Below are positions 50,210-59,120 of a DNA stretch of 64,000 nt, in pieces. The notes beneath the pieces are model-generated. The model did not search any database and was not told the origin of the DNA. It saw only the letters and a list, made by a program, of their open reading frames with translations. Positions within the stretch are counted from its first letter, which is position 1. Each line of letters opens with the position of its first letter. Made by a program: the position numbers and the translations under genes. The stretch comes from Deltaproteobacteria bacterium (GTDB taxonomy: Bacteria; Desulfobacterota; Desulfuromonadia; Geobacterales; Pseudopelobacteraceae): NCBI GenBank assembly GCA_021780495.1, contig JAJXYO010000015.1:62001-126000 (forward strand), written 5' to 3'.

Positions 50210-51523
50210 TCACCTGTTCCCGGTTTTAGCAAGTTGCTTCAGCGCCCGGTATACCCCCCGCGGGGTGCTGTCGAACGGTATTACCCTGTGTCCCAGTCTT
50301 TCCTCCAGGGTCTGCAGCGAGATGTCATCCAGGAAGAGCCCTGCACCTTCTTTCAGCATCACGTCCGGCACCAGCAGCGCCCGGCCGATCTCCACACCTG
50401 CCAGGGTGGCGACGATATCGTTACCGGACACCAAGCCGCTGACGGTCACACTCTGGCCGAAGAGACGGTTTTCCACCGCAACCGGGATGATCATCACCCC
50501 GGTTTTCTCGCCCAGTTGCACCAGAAATTCCCTGACAAACGGGAAGGAGGAGACACCGGTGACCACCGTTGCCCGGTAGTCGCCCAGGTGGCGCGCCGAC
50601 CTCACCATCCTGGCGGCTTCGCGCCGGAAGAGCGGTACCATGCCGACGCCGTTTTCGATCTGGGGCAGGTCGCCGTATTCCCGCAGAGGCGGGAAGGGCA
50701 TCCCGGCCTTGAGGTAGAATTCGTCGGCCAGGAACAGGAACGGCTCTCCGAGACGCTTTGTGAGCGCCCTGCTGCGCGGTCCCCATTCTGCAATAAAAGC
50801 TTTGGCGTATTCCTGGTCAATCGCCGTGAGTTGCGGCAGTTTCCGGCGGTGGCGGGTCAGGCCCAGCGGCACGATCGCCAGGGACTGGACCGCCGGATAC
50901 AGTGCGGCCAGGTCGCCGACGGTACGCTCCAGTTCCAGGCCATCGTTGATGCCGGGGCAGAGTACTACCTGGGTGTGCATGTTGATGCGGGCTGCGGCCA
51001 GGGCCTGCAGCTGTTCCAGGATCGGCGGGATGCCCGGTTTGCCCAGCAGTTGCTGGCGCAGTTCGGGATTGGTGGCGTGGACCGAGATATACAGGGGGGA
51101 GAGGCGTTGTTCGATGATCCGGGCCAGTTCGGCCCCGGTTATATTGGCCAGGGTGACGTAGTTGCCGTTGAGGAAGGAGAGGCGGTAGTCCTCGTCCTTG
51201 ACGTAGAGCGGCTTGCGCAGGCCTTTGGGGAGCTGGTGCACAAAGCAGAAGATGCAGTTGTTGCGGCAATGAGCCGGAGCCGGAGCCGAAAACGTCAATC
51301 CCAGCGGCTCGCCCTGATCACGTTCCACCTCCAGCTCCCAGATCTCGCCGTCCTGCCGGGCGATCTCCAGCAGCAGCTCTTCGTCAGATGCGGTGTAGTA
51401 GCTGTAGTCGATGAGATCCCGCATCTGCTGGCCGTTGACCGCCAGCAGCCGGTCGCCCGCTGCCAGTTCGAATTCAGCGGCGATCGAGCCGGTCGCGACC
51501 CCTTCGATCAACAGGCCGCTCAT
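50210..51523 (-). CDS. DUF512 radical SAM-like Fe-S protein with PDZ domain
   Basis: A 437-residue protein. An N-terminal PDZ-like domain (about 1-70, GSIAAEFELAAGDRLLAVNG) is followed by a radical-SAM-type motif CRNNCIFCF (Cys near 84, 88 and 91). The DUF512 domain occupies the C-terminal half (VVLCPGINDG, PLGLTRHRRKLP, VTGVSSFPFV). Activity of the family is not known. The ATG at 51523 overlaps the transporter stop by four bases. Confidence 0.88.
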   Translation of the reverse strand: MSGLLIEGVATGSIAAEFELAAGDRLLAVNGQQMRDLIDYSYYTASDEELLLEIARQDGEIWELEVERDQGEPLGLTFSAPAPAHCRNNCIFCFVHQLPKGLRKPLYVKDEDYRLSFLNGNYVTLANITGAELARIIEQRLSPLYISVHATNPELRQQLLGKPGIPPILEQLQALAAARINMHTQVVLCPGINDGLELERTVGDLAALYPAVQSLAIVPLGLTRHRRKLPQLTAIDQEYAKAFIAEWGPRSRALTKRLGEPFLFLADEFYLKAGMPFPPLREYGDLPQIENGVGMVPLFRREAARMVRSARHLGDYRATVVTGVSSFPFVREFLVQLGEKTGVMIIPVAVENRLFGQSVTVSGLVSGNDIVATLAGVEIGRALLVPDVMLKEGAGLFLDDISLQTLEERLGHRVIPFDSTPRGVYRALKQLAKTGNR

Positions 51524-52596
51524 GGCGTCCCCCGGTAGAACTCGGTGGTGCGGTACCAGATCGCCAGGGAACGCAGGAACACCTGCAGCACGGCGGTGAC
51601 CGGTACGGCCAGCAGCATGCCCATCAGTCCGAAGATCTGTCCGCCGATCAACAGGGCCACGATGGCCACCAGCGGGTGCAGGCCGACGGTTTTGCCGACT
51701 ATCTTGGGGGTGATGATCATCCCTTCCAGTCCCTGCACCAGGCTGAACCACCCCAGGCAGAGCAGGGGGTGCAGGATGTCGTGAAACTTGAGGAAGGCCA
51801 TGGCGACCGATAACAGGATGCCGATGATCGTGCCGAGGTAGGGGATGATGAAGGTGATGCCGGCCAGGGTGCCGATGGCGATGGCCAGGTCGATGCCGAT
51901 GGCATACAGGCCGATGCTGTAGAGCAGCGCCAGGATGGCGCAGACCGAAAGCTGGCCGCGGATGAAGCCGGACAATACCGCGTCTACCTGGCCCAGTTTA
52001 TCCTCATAGGCGTTGCGAAAGCGCTCGGGAATGAAGGAATCCACAAACTGCTTCAGCTGCGGCAGGTCGGCCAGCAGGTAGAAGAGATAGACCGGGATGA
52101 TGAAATAGCCCAGGACCGCCAGGATCAGGCCGATGGTGGAGGAAAAGGCCCTCTGGAGAAAGATCAGGGCCGGTTTGATCAGGTCGGGCGCCATGCCGCG
52201 GGCCTGTTGCAGCAGTTCGTTCAGCTGCACGGTGAGCTTGTCAGGGGTCTCGATCCCCAGGTACGACTTGAACGATGCGGGCGTTATCTCGTACAGATGC
52301 TGGGCGTAAGCGGGCAGGTTGAGTTGCATGTTGGACAGCTCGCCGCTGATCGAGATCGTCAAGAAGAGCGCGAACCCGGTGCCGATCAGCAGCGCCACGC
52401 TAAAGACGATCAGGATGCTGACGACGCGGTTGACCCGTCTGCTCTCCAGAAACAGCACGGCCGGGTTCAGCAGGTAGGCCAGGGCAAAGGCGATGAACAG
52501 CTGCAGGAACACGGCGGAAGAATTGTAGAGCACGACTGCTGTCAGGGAAACGAGCAGCAGGACCACGATCAGCAGGATTTTTGTGTTCTTGGGCAT
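51520..52596 (-). CDS. AI-2E family transporter (PerM/YhhT type)
   Basis: A 358-residue protein with about eight helices in the family pattern: N-terminal pairs, a large hydrophilic segment (95-215), then GTLAGITFIIPYLGTIIGILLSVAMAF and LVQGLEGMIITPKIVGKTVGLHPLV. Members have been linked to autoinducer-2 export, Na+/H+ exchange or other roles; substrate is open. It is coupled to the DUF512 gene. Confidence 0.9.
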   Translation of the reverse strand: MPKNTKILLIVVLLLVSLTAVVLYNSSAVFLQLFIAFALAYLLNPAVLFLESRRVNRVVSILIVFSVALLIGTGFALFLTISISGELSNMQLNLPAYAQHLYEITPASFKSYLGIETPDKLTVQLNELLQQARGMAPDLIKPALIFLQRAFSSTIGLILAVLGYFIIPVYLFYLLADLPQLKQFVDSFIPERFRNAYEDKLGQVDAVLSGFIRGQLSVCAILALLYSIGLYAIGIDLAIAIGTLAGITFIIPYLGTIIGILLSVAMAFLKFHDILHPLLCLGWFSLVQGLEGMIITPKIVGKTVGLHPLVAIVALLIGGQIFGLMGMLLAVPVTAVLQVFLRSLAIWYRTTEFYRGTP

Positions 52597-52613
52597 GGGG
52601 GCCTGGTGAGATG

Positions 52614-52654
52614 GCGAGTACCTCCGAGGTTTGACAAACCTCGGAGGTACTCGC
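52614..52654. repeat. 41-base perfect palindrome between hfq and the AI-2E gene
   Basis: Arms of 20 bp, 52614-52633 and 52635-52654 (core GAGTACCTCCGAGGTTTG and complement), around one base. It lies 10 bases beyond the hfq stop and 17 before the transporter ATG. No U run follows. It may be a repetitive palindromic element or an Hfq-related terminator. Confidence 0.7.
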
Positions 52655-52663
52655 GATTTAGGT

Positions 52664-52894
52664 CTACGGATGGAGGCGGAAGGTGCCGTCGACGGAGGTA
52701 ATGGTGGAGATGGCGTGCTTGTAGATCAGGATATCGCCACTGGAATCCAGCAGTACGGAAAAATTGTCGAACGACTTGATATGGCCCTCGATTTTGTCAC
52801 CGGACATCATGTGTACGACTACCTTGATGCGTTCCTTGCGGGACTGGTTGAGGTATTGATCCTGGATATTGAAAGGTGCCTTTGCCATGTTCAT
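52664..52894 (-). CDS. hfq: RNA chaperone Hfq
   Basis: A 76-residue Sm-like protein. Sm1 (KVVVHMMSGDKIEGHIKSFDNFSVLL) and Sm2 (ILIYKHAISTITS, with YKHAIS as the usual YKHAI motif) are complete. The acidic C-terminal tail of enterobacterial Hfq is missing, as in many deltaproteobacteria. It helps small RNAs pair with mRNA. The ATG at 52894 overlaps the miaA stop by four bases; ATG 52888 would remove two residues. Confidence 0.96.
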   Translation of the reverse strand: MNMAKAPFNIQDQYLNQSRKERIKVVVHMMSGDKIEGHIKSFDNFSVLLDSSGDILIYKHAISTITSVDGTFRLHP

Positions 52895-53823
52895 GTTCCC
52901 CCGTGTTCAAAAAATTCAATTGCATTCTGTAAAATAGTATCAAACTTTGCGGGATATTCAAGCCATAATATGTCTTTGTCGGCATTGAACCAGGTCAGCT
53001 GCCGTTTGGCATAATGCCGTGTGTCGCGTTTGATCAGCCGAATGGCCTCCTCCAGAGTAGATTCCCCGGACAGATGGGCCGTCATCTGCTTGTAGCCGAT
53101 GGCCCGCATGGCCTTTGATGCCGGGCCGTAGCCGGCGTTCAGCAGTTGTTGAACCTCTTGCAGCAACCCGTCCTCGATCATCCGGTCCACCCGCTGGTCA
53201 ATGCGGTCGTAGAGCAACGGGCGCGCGACGTGAATCCCGATCTGCAGGCTGCGGTAGTGCTGGCCGGAAAAAGCGTGCTCCCGCTGATAACGGGAAAGCG
53301 GGACGCCGGTTGTGCGGAAGACCTCCAGTCCGCGGATGATACGCACCAGATTGTTGGGGTGGATGCACTCTGCCAACTCCGGATCGACCCGGCGCAGCTC
53401 TTCCAGCATGGCCCGGTTGCCGCGTTCCCGGGCTTCTGTCCGCAATTCCTGTCGCAGCGTCCCGTTCGCGTCACCGGGAGAGTCCACCAAGCCCTTGAGC
53501 AGGGAGCGGATGTAGAGCCCGGTGCCGCCGACGACGATCGGATGTTTGCCGCGGGAGCAGATGGTGCTGATCGCCCTGTCGGCGGCCTCGGCGAAATCGG
53601 CGGCCGAAAAAGCCTGGCCGGGTTCGGCTATGTCGATGAGATGGTGGGGAATGTCCTGCTGTTGCTCAGGTGAGGGCTTGGCGGTACCGATATCCATACC
53701 GCGATAGACCTGCATGGAGTCGGCGTTGACGATCTCGCCATCCAATTGGTGGGCCAGGCGCAGAGCCAGGTCACTTTTACCGGAAGCGGTCGGGCCGCAG
53801 ATGACGAGGAGACTGGGCTTCAT
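52891..53823 (-). CDS. miaA: tRNA dimethylallyltransferase MiaA
   Basis: A 310-residue enzyme that isoprenylates A37 of tRNAs reading UNN codons. P-loop GPTASGKS is at 9-16, then DSMQVYRGMDIGTAKP, VVGGTGLYIRSLL and the C-terminal IGYKQMTAHLSGE and RDTRHYAKRQLTWF. It overlaps mutL and hfq by four bases each, forming the common mutL-miaA-hfq operon. Confidence 0.96.
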   Translation of the reverse strand: MKPSLLVICGPTASGKSDLALRLAHQLDGEIVNADSMQVYRGMDIGTAKPSPEQQQDIPHHLIDIAEPGQAFSAADFAEAADRAISTICSRGKHPIVVGGTGLYIRSLLKGLVDSPGDANGTLRQELRTEARERGNRAMLEELRRVDPELAECIHPNNLVRIIRGLEVFRTTGVPLSRYQREHAFSGQHYRSLQIGIHVARPLLYDRIDQRVDRMIEDGLLQEVQQLLNAGYGPASKAMRAIGYKQMTAHLSGESTLEEAIRLIKRDTRHYAKRQLTWFNADKDILWLEYPAKFDTILQNAIEFFEHGGT

Positions 53824-55658
53824 GTCCGTTTGAAGATCCGTTCCAGATCAGCCAGCTGGATGACATGCGAGACCGGGCGGCCGTGGGGGCAGCTGGCGGC
53901 GAAGTCGGTTTCGTCCATGCTGCGCAGCAGTTCGGTCATCTGGCGCGTTTCCAGCGGGTGGACCCCGCGCACGACCGAATGACAGGCGATGCGGGCGAAC
54001 AGGTCATCGAGCCGGTCTTGAAAGGCGGCGCTGGCACCTATCCGGGAAAGGTCTGCCAGGATGTCGCGAACCAGGCGGATAGCGTCGTGTTCGACAGCCA
54101 GGCGCGGGACAGCCGTTATCATCAGGGTGTTGCCGCCAAAGGGCTCCAGCTCGAAACCGATACCGGTCAGCTCATTGTGGAAACGTTTTGCCACGGCTAC
54201 CTCGCCGAACGAGAGTTCCAGGGTCTCGGAAAAGAGCAGGCGCTGCGATTCTATTGCGCCGGTCAGGTGCTGCTGTTTGAGCCGCTGATAGGCCACGCGT
54301 TCGCTGGCGGCATGCTGATCGATGATTACCAGTTCCGCCCCGGCCTGACAGAGGATGTATTCGCCATGGAACTGGCCGATGATTGCAAGTGACGAGAAAT
54401 AGCCGCGCCTGGCCGGCTCCTCCGGCTGGAACGCTACGGAAGGGTCGTGGACCGTCACCTGTTCGGCAGGCGTCGAGGGTGTGGCCGGGACAGGTGCTGC
54501 ACTCCTGGCGCTGCTTTCCGGGTAGCGCGCAGCAGGGCGGGTGTAGGACGATGCGGTATTTATGTTGAGGGAGGCCTGGGCTGCCGCGGCAATCCGCTCC
54601 CGGTATGCCTGGCCGGTTGGTGCTGCTGCGGCCGGTGCCGGTGCCGGTGCCGGCTTGCCGGCCAGCCAGGGCGAGCCGCGCAGGACATCTTCCACTGCGG
54701 CCTGGATGGCGTCATGCACAACCGATTGCTGCCGGAAGCGGACCTCATGTTTGGTGGGGTGGACGTTGACATCGACCTCACCCGGCGGGAGCTGGATGAA
54801 AAGAGCTACTACCGGGTAGCGCCCTTTGTCGATCACGCCCCGATAGGCCTGCATGATGGCGTGCTGAACAACCTTGTCGCGGACAAAGCGGCCGTTGATG
54901 TAGGTAAACATGGTCTGCATGCCGGAGCGCACCAGCGCCGGCCCGGACACAAATCCGCTCACCGATGCCTGCCCGCCGTCACTGTCGATCCGGTACAGGT
55001 GCGAGGCGCTCTCCTTGCCGACAACGTGCGCCAGGCGGCGTTGCAGGTCGCTGCGCTGTACCCGGAGGAGTTCACGGCCATCGCTGGTACAGGAAAAGGT
55101 TACATCAGGGCGGGAGACAGCCATGCGGGCCACGACATCCCCCACATGCCCGATCTCGGTTTCGGCGCTTTTCATGAATTTGAGCCGGGCCGGGGTGTTG
55201 AAGAATAGATGTTCGACGCTGATAACGGTGCCGGGCGCCATGCCGCAGGCCTTGACATCCTTGATCTTGCCGCCCTCCACGATCAGCTCGCTCCCTTCCG
55301 GGCTGCCTGCTTCGCGGGTGGTCAGGCGAAGACGGGATACCGAAGCGATCGACGGCAGCGCCTCGCCGCGAAAGCCAAGCGTCAGGATACTTTCCAGGTC
55401 GCTGTCGGTTCTGATCTTGCTGGTGGCGTGGCGTTCCAGCGAGAGCAGGGCGTCCTCGCGCGACATGCCGTGGCCGTTGTCGGTGACCTGGATACGCCGC
55501 CTGCCACCCGCGGCTATCTCCACGGAGATCGCGGTTGCCCCGGCGTCCAGTGCGTTTTCGATCAGCTCCTTGATGACGGAGGCAGGCCGTTCGACGACCT
55601 CTCCAGCGGCAATCTTGTTGGTGAGAATTTCGGGAAGGATGGCGATGCGCTGGGACAC
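53820..55658 (-). CDS. mutL: DNA mismatch repair protein MutL
   Basis: About 612 residues. The N-terminal GHKL ATPase has IAAGEVVERPASVIKELIENALDAGA, DNGHGM and TLGFRGEALPSIASV. A Pro/Ala linker spans about 330-410. The C-terminal domain has DQHAASERVAYQ, ACHSVVRG and SCPHGRPV. In the endonuclease motif DQHA-x2-E-x4-E the final Glu is Gln, so nicking activity may be altered. I chose the GTG at 55658 (GGAGA upstream); an in-frame ATG at 55685 would add nine residues. Confidence 0.93.
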   Translation of the reverse strand: MSQRIAILPEILTNKIAAGEVVERPASVIKELIENALDAGATAISVEIAAGGRRRIQVTDNGHGMSREDALLSLERHATSKIRTDSDLESILTLGFRGEALPSIASVSRLRLTTREAGSPEGSELIVEGGKIKDVKACGMAPGTVISVEHLFFNTPARLKFMKSAETEIGHVGDVVARMAVSRPDVTFSCTSDGRELLRVQRSDLQRRLAHVVGKESASHLYRIDSDGGQASVSGFVSGPALVRSGMQTMFTYINGRFVRDKVVQHAIMQAYRGVIDKGRYPVVALFIQLPPGEVDVNVHPTKHEVRFRQQSVVHDAIQAAVEDVLRGSPWLAGKPAPAPAPAAAAPTGQAYRERIAAAAQASLNINTASSYTRPAARYPESSARSAAPVPATPSTPAEQVTVHDPSVAFQPEEPARRGYFSSLAIIGQFHGEYILCQAGAELVIIDQHAASERVAYQRLKQQHLTGAIESQRLLFSETLELSFGEVAVAKRFHNELTGIGFELEPFGGNTLMITAVPRLAVEHDAIRLVRDILADLSRIGASAAFQDRLDDLFARIACHSVVRGVHPLETRQMTELLRSMDETDFAASCPHGRPVSHVIQLADLERIFKRT

Positions 55659-55685
55659 TTCTGTTCTCCGTGTTGTACATGGCAA

Positions 55686-55723
55686 AGCCCGTTTCCCCTG
55701 AACTGCTTCAGGGAAAACGGGCT
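55686..55723 (-). terminator. Terminator between the zinc-ribbon gene and mutL
   Basis: A 17-base arm pair (55686-55702 and 55707-55723, AGCCCGTTT/AAACGGGCT with TTCAGGG) with a 4-base loop. One position is a G-U pair only on the minus strand, which fits transcripts from the upstream minus-strand gene. Confidence 0.75.
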
Positions 55724-55812
55724 CTTAGAAAGTTGGAAGATGTTTTTTTACAGAACATGACTTCGTTAACGCACATTTCCCGTTTACCAGGGTCAGGTGT
55801 GGTGGCAGTGTA

Positions 55813-56388
55813 TTACTTCTTTGCCGGATCGCCCAGATCGCCGAACAGGCTGTTGAAGTCATCTTCAGGTGGTTTGGCCGCCTTGCCGGGAGTTGGGTCA
55901 GGCGTGTCATCCCACGAAAAATCATTCAGATCTGATCCGACCGTGCTGTCGTCGGCTGCAGGAGCAGCAGGTGTCACAGGTTCCTTGTCCTTCTGCGATG
56001 TTGATTCGAGAAGATCCGCGAAAGCGTCCTCCTCGGCTTTGGCCTGCGCCGACTGCTGGACCTCGTCAAAGGAAAACGCTCCGCCGGTCTGGGTGCCGGA
56101 GATGGGTTCATCGTCAAAATTGAAGGGGTCGTCGTTGGTGGAGTGTGTGGCCTCTGCCACGGGGAGGTCAAACGAGAACATGTCAGCGGGCGCATCGCCC
56201 GCAACAGGGGCCGGAGTGTTCAAAGCCGCTTCGGCCATCATTGCCTCGGCCATGGTGGTGCGTACTTCGAGCGGTAGCACGATGGCTTTGAGTCCATGGG
56301 TTTGCTTGTAACCTGTCAGGTCGCTGGCGCATTTTTTACAGGAATCGTAGAACTCGAAACTGTTGTATCCGCACTTTGGACATTTCAT
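55813..56388 (-). CDS. Zinc-ribbon protein with acidic disordered tail
   Basis: A 191-residue protein. It begins MKCPKCGYNSFEFYDSCKKC, a four-Cys zinc ribbon. The rest is low-complexity, acidic, rich in Ala, Asp, Phe and Pro with repeated FSFD, FNFDD and FSWDD pieces, so probably disordered. Function unknown; it may tether partners through the short acidic-aromatic motifs. AAAGGAGCCGCTG precedes the ATG. Confidence 0.8.
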   Translation of the reverse strand: MKCPKCGYNSFEFYDSCKKCASDLTGYKQTHGLKAIVLPLEVRTTMAEAMMAEAALNTPAPVAGDAPADMFSFDLPVAEATHSTNDDPFNFDDEPISGTQTGGAFSFDEVQQSAQAKAEEDAFADLLESTSQKDKEPVTPAAPAADDSTVGSDLNDFSWDDTPDPTPGKAAKPPEDDFNSLFGDLGDPAKK

Positions 56389-56403
56389 CAGCGGCTCCTT
56401 TAT

Positions 56404-57150
56404 TCAGATGTCGTCACATGTATACTGTAAAATTGCCATTATGGCAATAGCGGCTGTCTCGGTTCGTAATATTCTCGAACCAAGCGAGACGGATTGAAAA
56501 CCATGTTTGGCAAAATGGCGGGCTTCCAGAGGGTCGAAGCCGCCTTCGGGACCGATCGACACAATGATGGATGCGGGAAACGAGATGCCGCTGAGCACAT
56601 CCTTCAGGCGGGTGTCGCGCTCGCCCTCCCAGAGGATCAGCCGCAGATCGTGCGTGACGGAATCTGAAATCTCAACGGCCGTGGGAAACCACTGTACAGC
56701 CGGAACCGTGCGCCGCCCGCACTGACGAGCCGCCTCGGCGGTAATCCGGTTCCAGCGGCTCAGCTTGCTGTCAAGCTGATCGTCGCGCACGCGCGCAACC
56801 GATCTCCTGCCGCCAAATAGCCAGAAGTCGTGGGCGCCCAGTTCGGTGCCTTTTTGCAGGATCAGGTCTATCTTTTCGCCCTTGGGAAGTGCCTGGCAGA
56901 TCGTGATGCGGGGGCCATGGCCTTCCTGGGTTGGACCAAAGCTGGACTGCACGATTTTCACCGCCACCCATTCCTTGGCCACCTGATCGATCACGCCGGA
57001 ATGTTCGCTCCCTTTTTCATCCACCAGGATTACGGTATCGCCCGGAGAGAGCCGCAACACCCGCACGATATGGTTGAACAGCTCGCCGTCGAAGGAAGCA
57101 TAGCCGTTTCTGATGCTGCGGGAGCTGATTATGAAGCGCCGGCTGCTCAT
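56404..57150 (-). CDS. rsmE: 16S rRNA m3U1498 methyltransferase RsmE
   Basis: A 248-residue SPOUT methyltransferase. The N-terminal PUA-like part (RRFIISSRSIRNGYASFDG) is followed by ITICQALPKGEKIDLILQKGTELG. The C-terminal knot is VSIGPEGGFDPLEA and SLGSRILRTETAAI. The ATG at 57150 overlaps the prmA stop by four bases. Confidence 0.95.
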   Translation of the reverse strand: MSSRRFIISSRSIRNGYASFDGELFNHIVRVLRLSPGDTVILVDEKGSEHSGVIDQVAKEWVAVKIVQSSFGPTQEGHGPRITICQALPKGEKIDLILQKGTELGAHDFWLFGGRRSVARVRDDQLDSKLSRWNRITAEAARQCGRRTVPAVQWFPTAVEISDSVTHDLRLILWEGERDTRLKDVLSGISFPASIIVSIGPEGGFDPLEARHFAKHGFQSVSLGSRILRTETAAIAIMAILQYTCDDI

Positions 57151-58076
57151 GCCGGCTGGTCTCTCCGATAGTGGAGCGCCACCCATTCACCTTCGTGCAG
57201 CGTCTCCAGATACTCCAGGGGCTGGGATGAAAAACCGTTACGGACAAGACCCTCTTTTTCCGCCAGGATGCCGGAGAGGACCAGGCTGCCGCCGGGGGCC
57301 AGGCGCTCGCTGAGGGAGGGGGCCAACCGGACCAGTTCCTCGGCCAGGATATTGGCCAGGATGACATCAAAGCAGCCGTTCAGGGATTCCAGCGGGGTGG
57401 TGCTGCATTCGACCTGCTCCGACAATCCGTTGATCGCCAGGTTCTCCCGGGCGACTTCCACCGCCAATGGATCGATATCCACGGCGCAGACGCGTGCGGC
57501 ACCCAGCTGGACAGCAGCCATGGCCAGGATGCCGGACCCGGTTCCCAGGTCCAGCACCGCCGGCGACAGGAGTGTCGGCATGTTGTCCATGATCTGTTCC
57601 AGCAATTCGAGGCAGAGCCGGGTGGTTTCGTGCCCGCCGGTGCCAAACGCCATGCCGGGGTCCAGGCGCAACACAATGTCGTCCGGGTGTGGCTGCGGTT
57701 CTTCCCACGAGGGTACGATCAGCAGCCTCCGGCCGATCCGGAGCGGTTTGAAATTGACCTTCCAGCTGGTACTCCAGTCCTCGCTGGTGACCGATGACAA
57801 TTCCGGCGGCGGCAGGCTGAGACCCGGCTGACGCAGGGCCAGTTCTGCCAGATAGGTTTCTATCTCTTTCAACCGGGCAGCGCTGTCTTCCGTGGAGTCA
57901 AAATACGATTTTATGTGTACCGTGGCAGATTCGGGGATTTCACTGTGGGAAAAGGCGTCAACATTCAGGTTCTCGATGCAGACCCCATTGCCGGAGAGGC
58001 TGGTGAGGTGCTCGGCGACAATGTCGGCAAGTTCCGCGGGGACGCTGCAGGATATTTCTACCCAAGCTTCATTCAT
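57147..58076 (-). CDS. prmA: Ribosomal protein L11 methyltransferase PrmA
   Basis: A 309-residue enzyme. The N-terminal substrate domain (1-100) precedes MAFGTGGHETTRLCLELLE. SAM motif I is VLDLGTGSGILAMAAVQLG, then AVDIDPLAVEVARENL and DVILANILAEELVRLAP. It trimethylates ribosomal protein L11. It lies upstream of rsmE in a two-gene operon. Confidence 0.95.
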   Translation of the reverse strand: MNEAWVEISCSVPAELADIVAEHLTSLSGNGVCIENLNVDAFSHSEIPESATVHIKSYFDSTEDSAARLKEIETYLAELALRQPGLSLPPPELSSVTSEDWSTSWKVNFKPLRIGRRLLIVPSWEEPQPHPDDIVLRLDPGMAFGTGGHETTRLCLELLEQIMDNMPTLLSPAVLDLGTGSGILAMAAVQLGAARVCAVDIDPLAVEVARENLAINGLSEQVECSTTPLESLNGCFDVILANILAEELVRLAPSLSERLAPGGSLVLSGILAEKEGLVRNGFSSQPLEYLETLHEGEWVALHYRRDQPA

Positions 58077-58237
58077 ATGCTCACCATTAATTATTATTTC
58101 AGAAGTTCAGTACGTTAGCAGAACCGTGCTACACAGGCAACAAAAAATCTTGACAAAATGATGTAGCTGGAATCTAATCCTCATTAGAAAAAACATTTTA
58201 GTGGCGATTTAAGTCGTTTGCACAGGCGGTGGTGGTT

Positions 58238-59050
58238 GTGAACAAGGTCATCTATGTTGTGTCCGATTCGACCGGAGAAACCGCTGAGCGGGTAATCCGG
58301 GCTGCTCTCTCGCAATTTTATGATGAGGATGTGAGGATACACCGTCTGTGCCAGATCCGCAACCAGGCTGATGTGCAACAGGCCCTGTCGGTGGCGGTCA
58401 ATGAACCGGGCATGGTGGCGTATACCCTGGTTGACCCGCTGCTGGCCGAAACCGTCGAACGGGTTGCGGAAGAGCATGGCTTGTTCGCGGTGGATCTGCT
58501 CAGCGGGCTGATCTACAGTCTGTCCCGTTTTCTGGGGTCTGCCTCTCAGGAGAAGCCGGGTCTGCTGCACCGCATCGATACCGATTATCACAAGCGGGTC
58601 GAAGCGGTTAACTACACGGTCAAACACGATGACGGCCAGGAAACCCGCTATCTCCATAAGGCTGACCTGGTGTTGGTGGGGGTCTCGCGATCCTCAAAGA
58701 CGCCGCTTTCCATGTACCTGGCACACAAAGGGTACAAGGTGGCCAATATCCCGCTGGTCAAAGGAATAGCACCGCCCGAGGAGCTGTTCCAGATCGACCA
58801 GAAAAAGATTGTGGCCCTGATTATTGATCCGAAACGGTTGGTGGAAATCCGCACGTCGCGACTGATAACGATGCACCAGAGTCCACGCGGCAGCTATGCT
58901 GACTACGAGCAGGTGGAGGAGGAGCTGGCATGCTGCAAGCAGTTATACCGGCGTCATCCGGAATGGATGGTCATTAACGTTACCAACAAGTCGGTTGAAG
59001 AAGCCGCTTCTGACATTATGCGGCGGATGGACAGTCTGGCTATTGAATAA
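58238..59050 (+). CDS. ppsR: PEP synthase / pyruvate phosphate dikinase regulatory kinase-phosphorylase
   Basis: A 270-residue DUF299 protein. The N-terminus VIYVVSDSTGETAERVIRAAL and the P-loop GVSRSSKTPLSMYLA near residue 150 are diagnostic. It inactivates or reactivates PEP synthase or PPDK by ADP-dependent phosphorylation of a Thr. I chose the GTG at 58238, as homologues begin MNK; GTG codons at 58229 and 58232 are also possible. 152 bases separate it from prmA, in the opposite direction. Confidence 0.92.
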   Translation: MNKVIYVVSDSTGETAERVIRAALSQFYDEDVRIHRLCQIRNQADVQQALSVAVNEPGMVAYTLVDPLLAETVERVAEEHGLFAVDLLSGLIYSLSRFLGSASQEKPGLLHRIDTDYHKRVEAVNYTVKHDDGQETRYLHKADLVLVGVSRSSKTPLSMYLAHKGYKVANIPLVKGIAPPEELFQIDQKKIVALIIDPKRLVEIRTSRLITMHQSPRGSYADYEQVEEELACCKQLYRRHPEWMVINVTNKSVEEAASDIMRRMDSLAIE

Positions 59051-59120
59051 AATACATAGGTTAAAAGTTACAACAACACGGCGGTAACCAATTCAAATTA
59101 TCTACAAAGGGGATGCAGAC

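Noticed and set aside
49859-51538. A 559-codon open frame on the plus strand opposite the DUF512 gene
   Set aside because: It is antisense to a clear radical SAM/PDZ gene with overlapping starts in an operon, has no recognisable domain, and reflects high GC codon structure.
54447-55208. Long plus-strand frames opposite mutL and gltB
   Set aside because: They lie wholly inside large conserved genes and show no family likeness.
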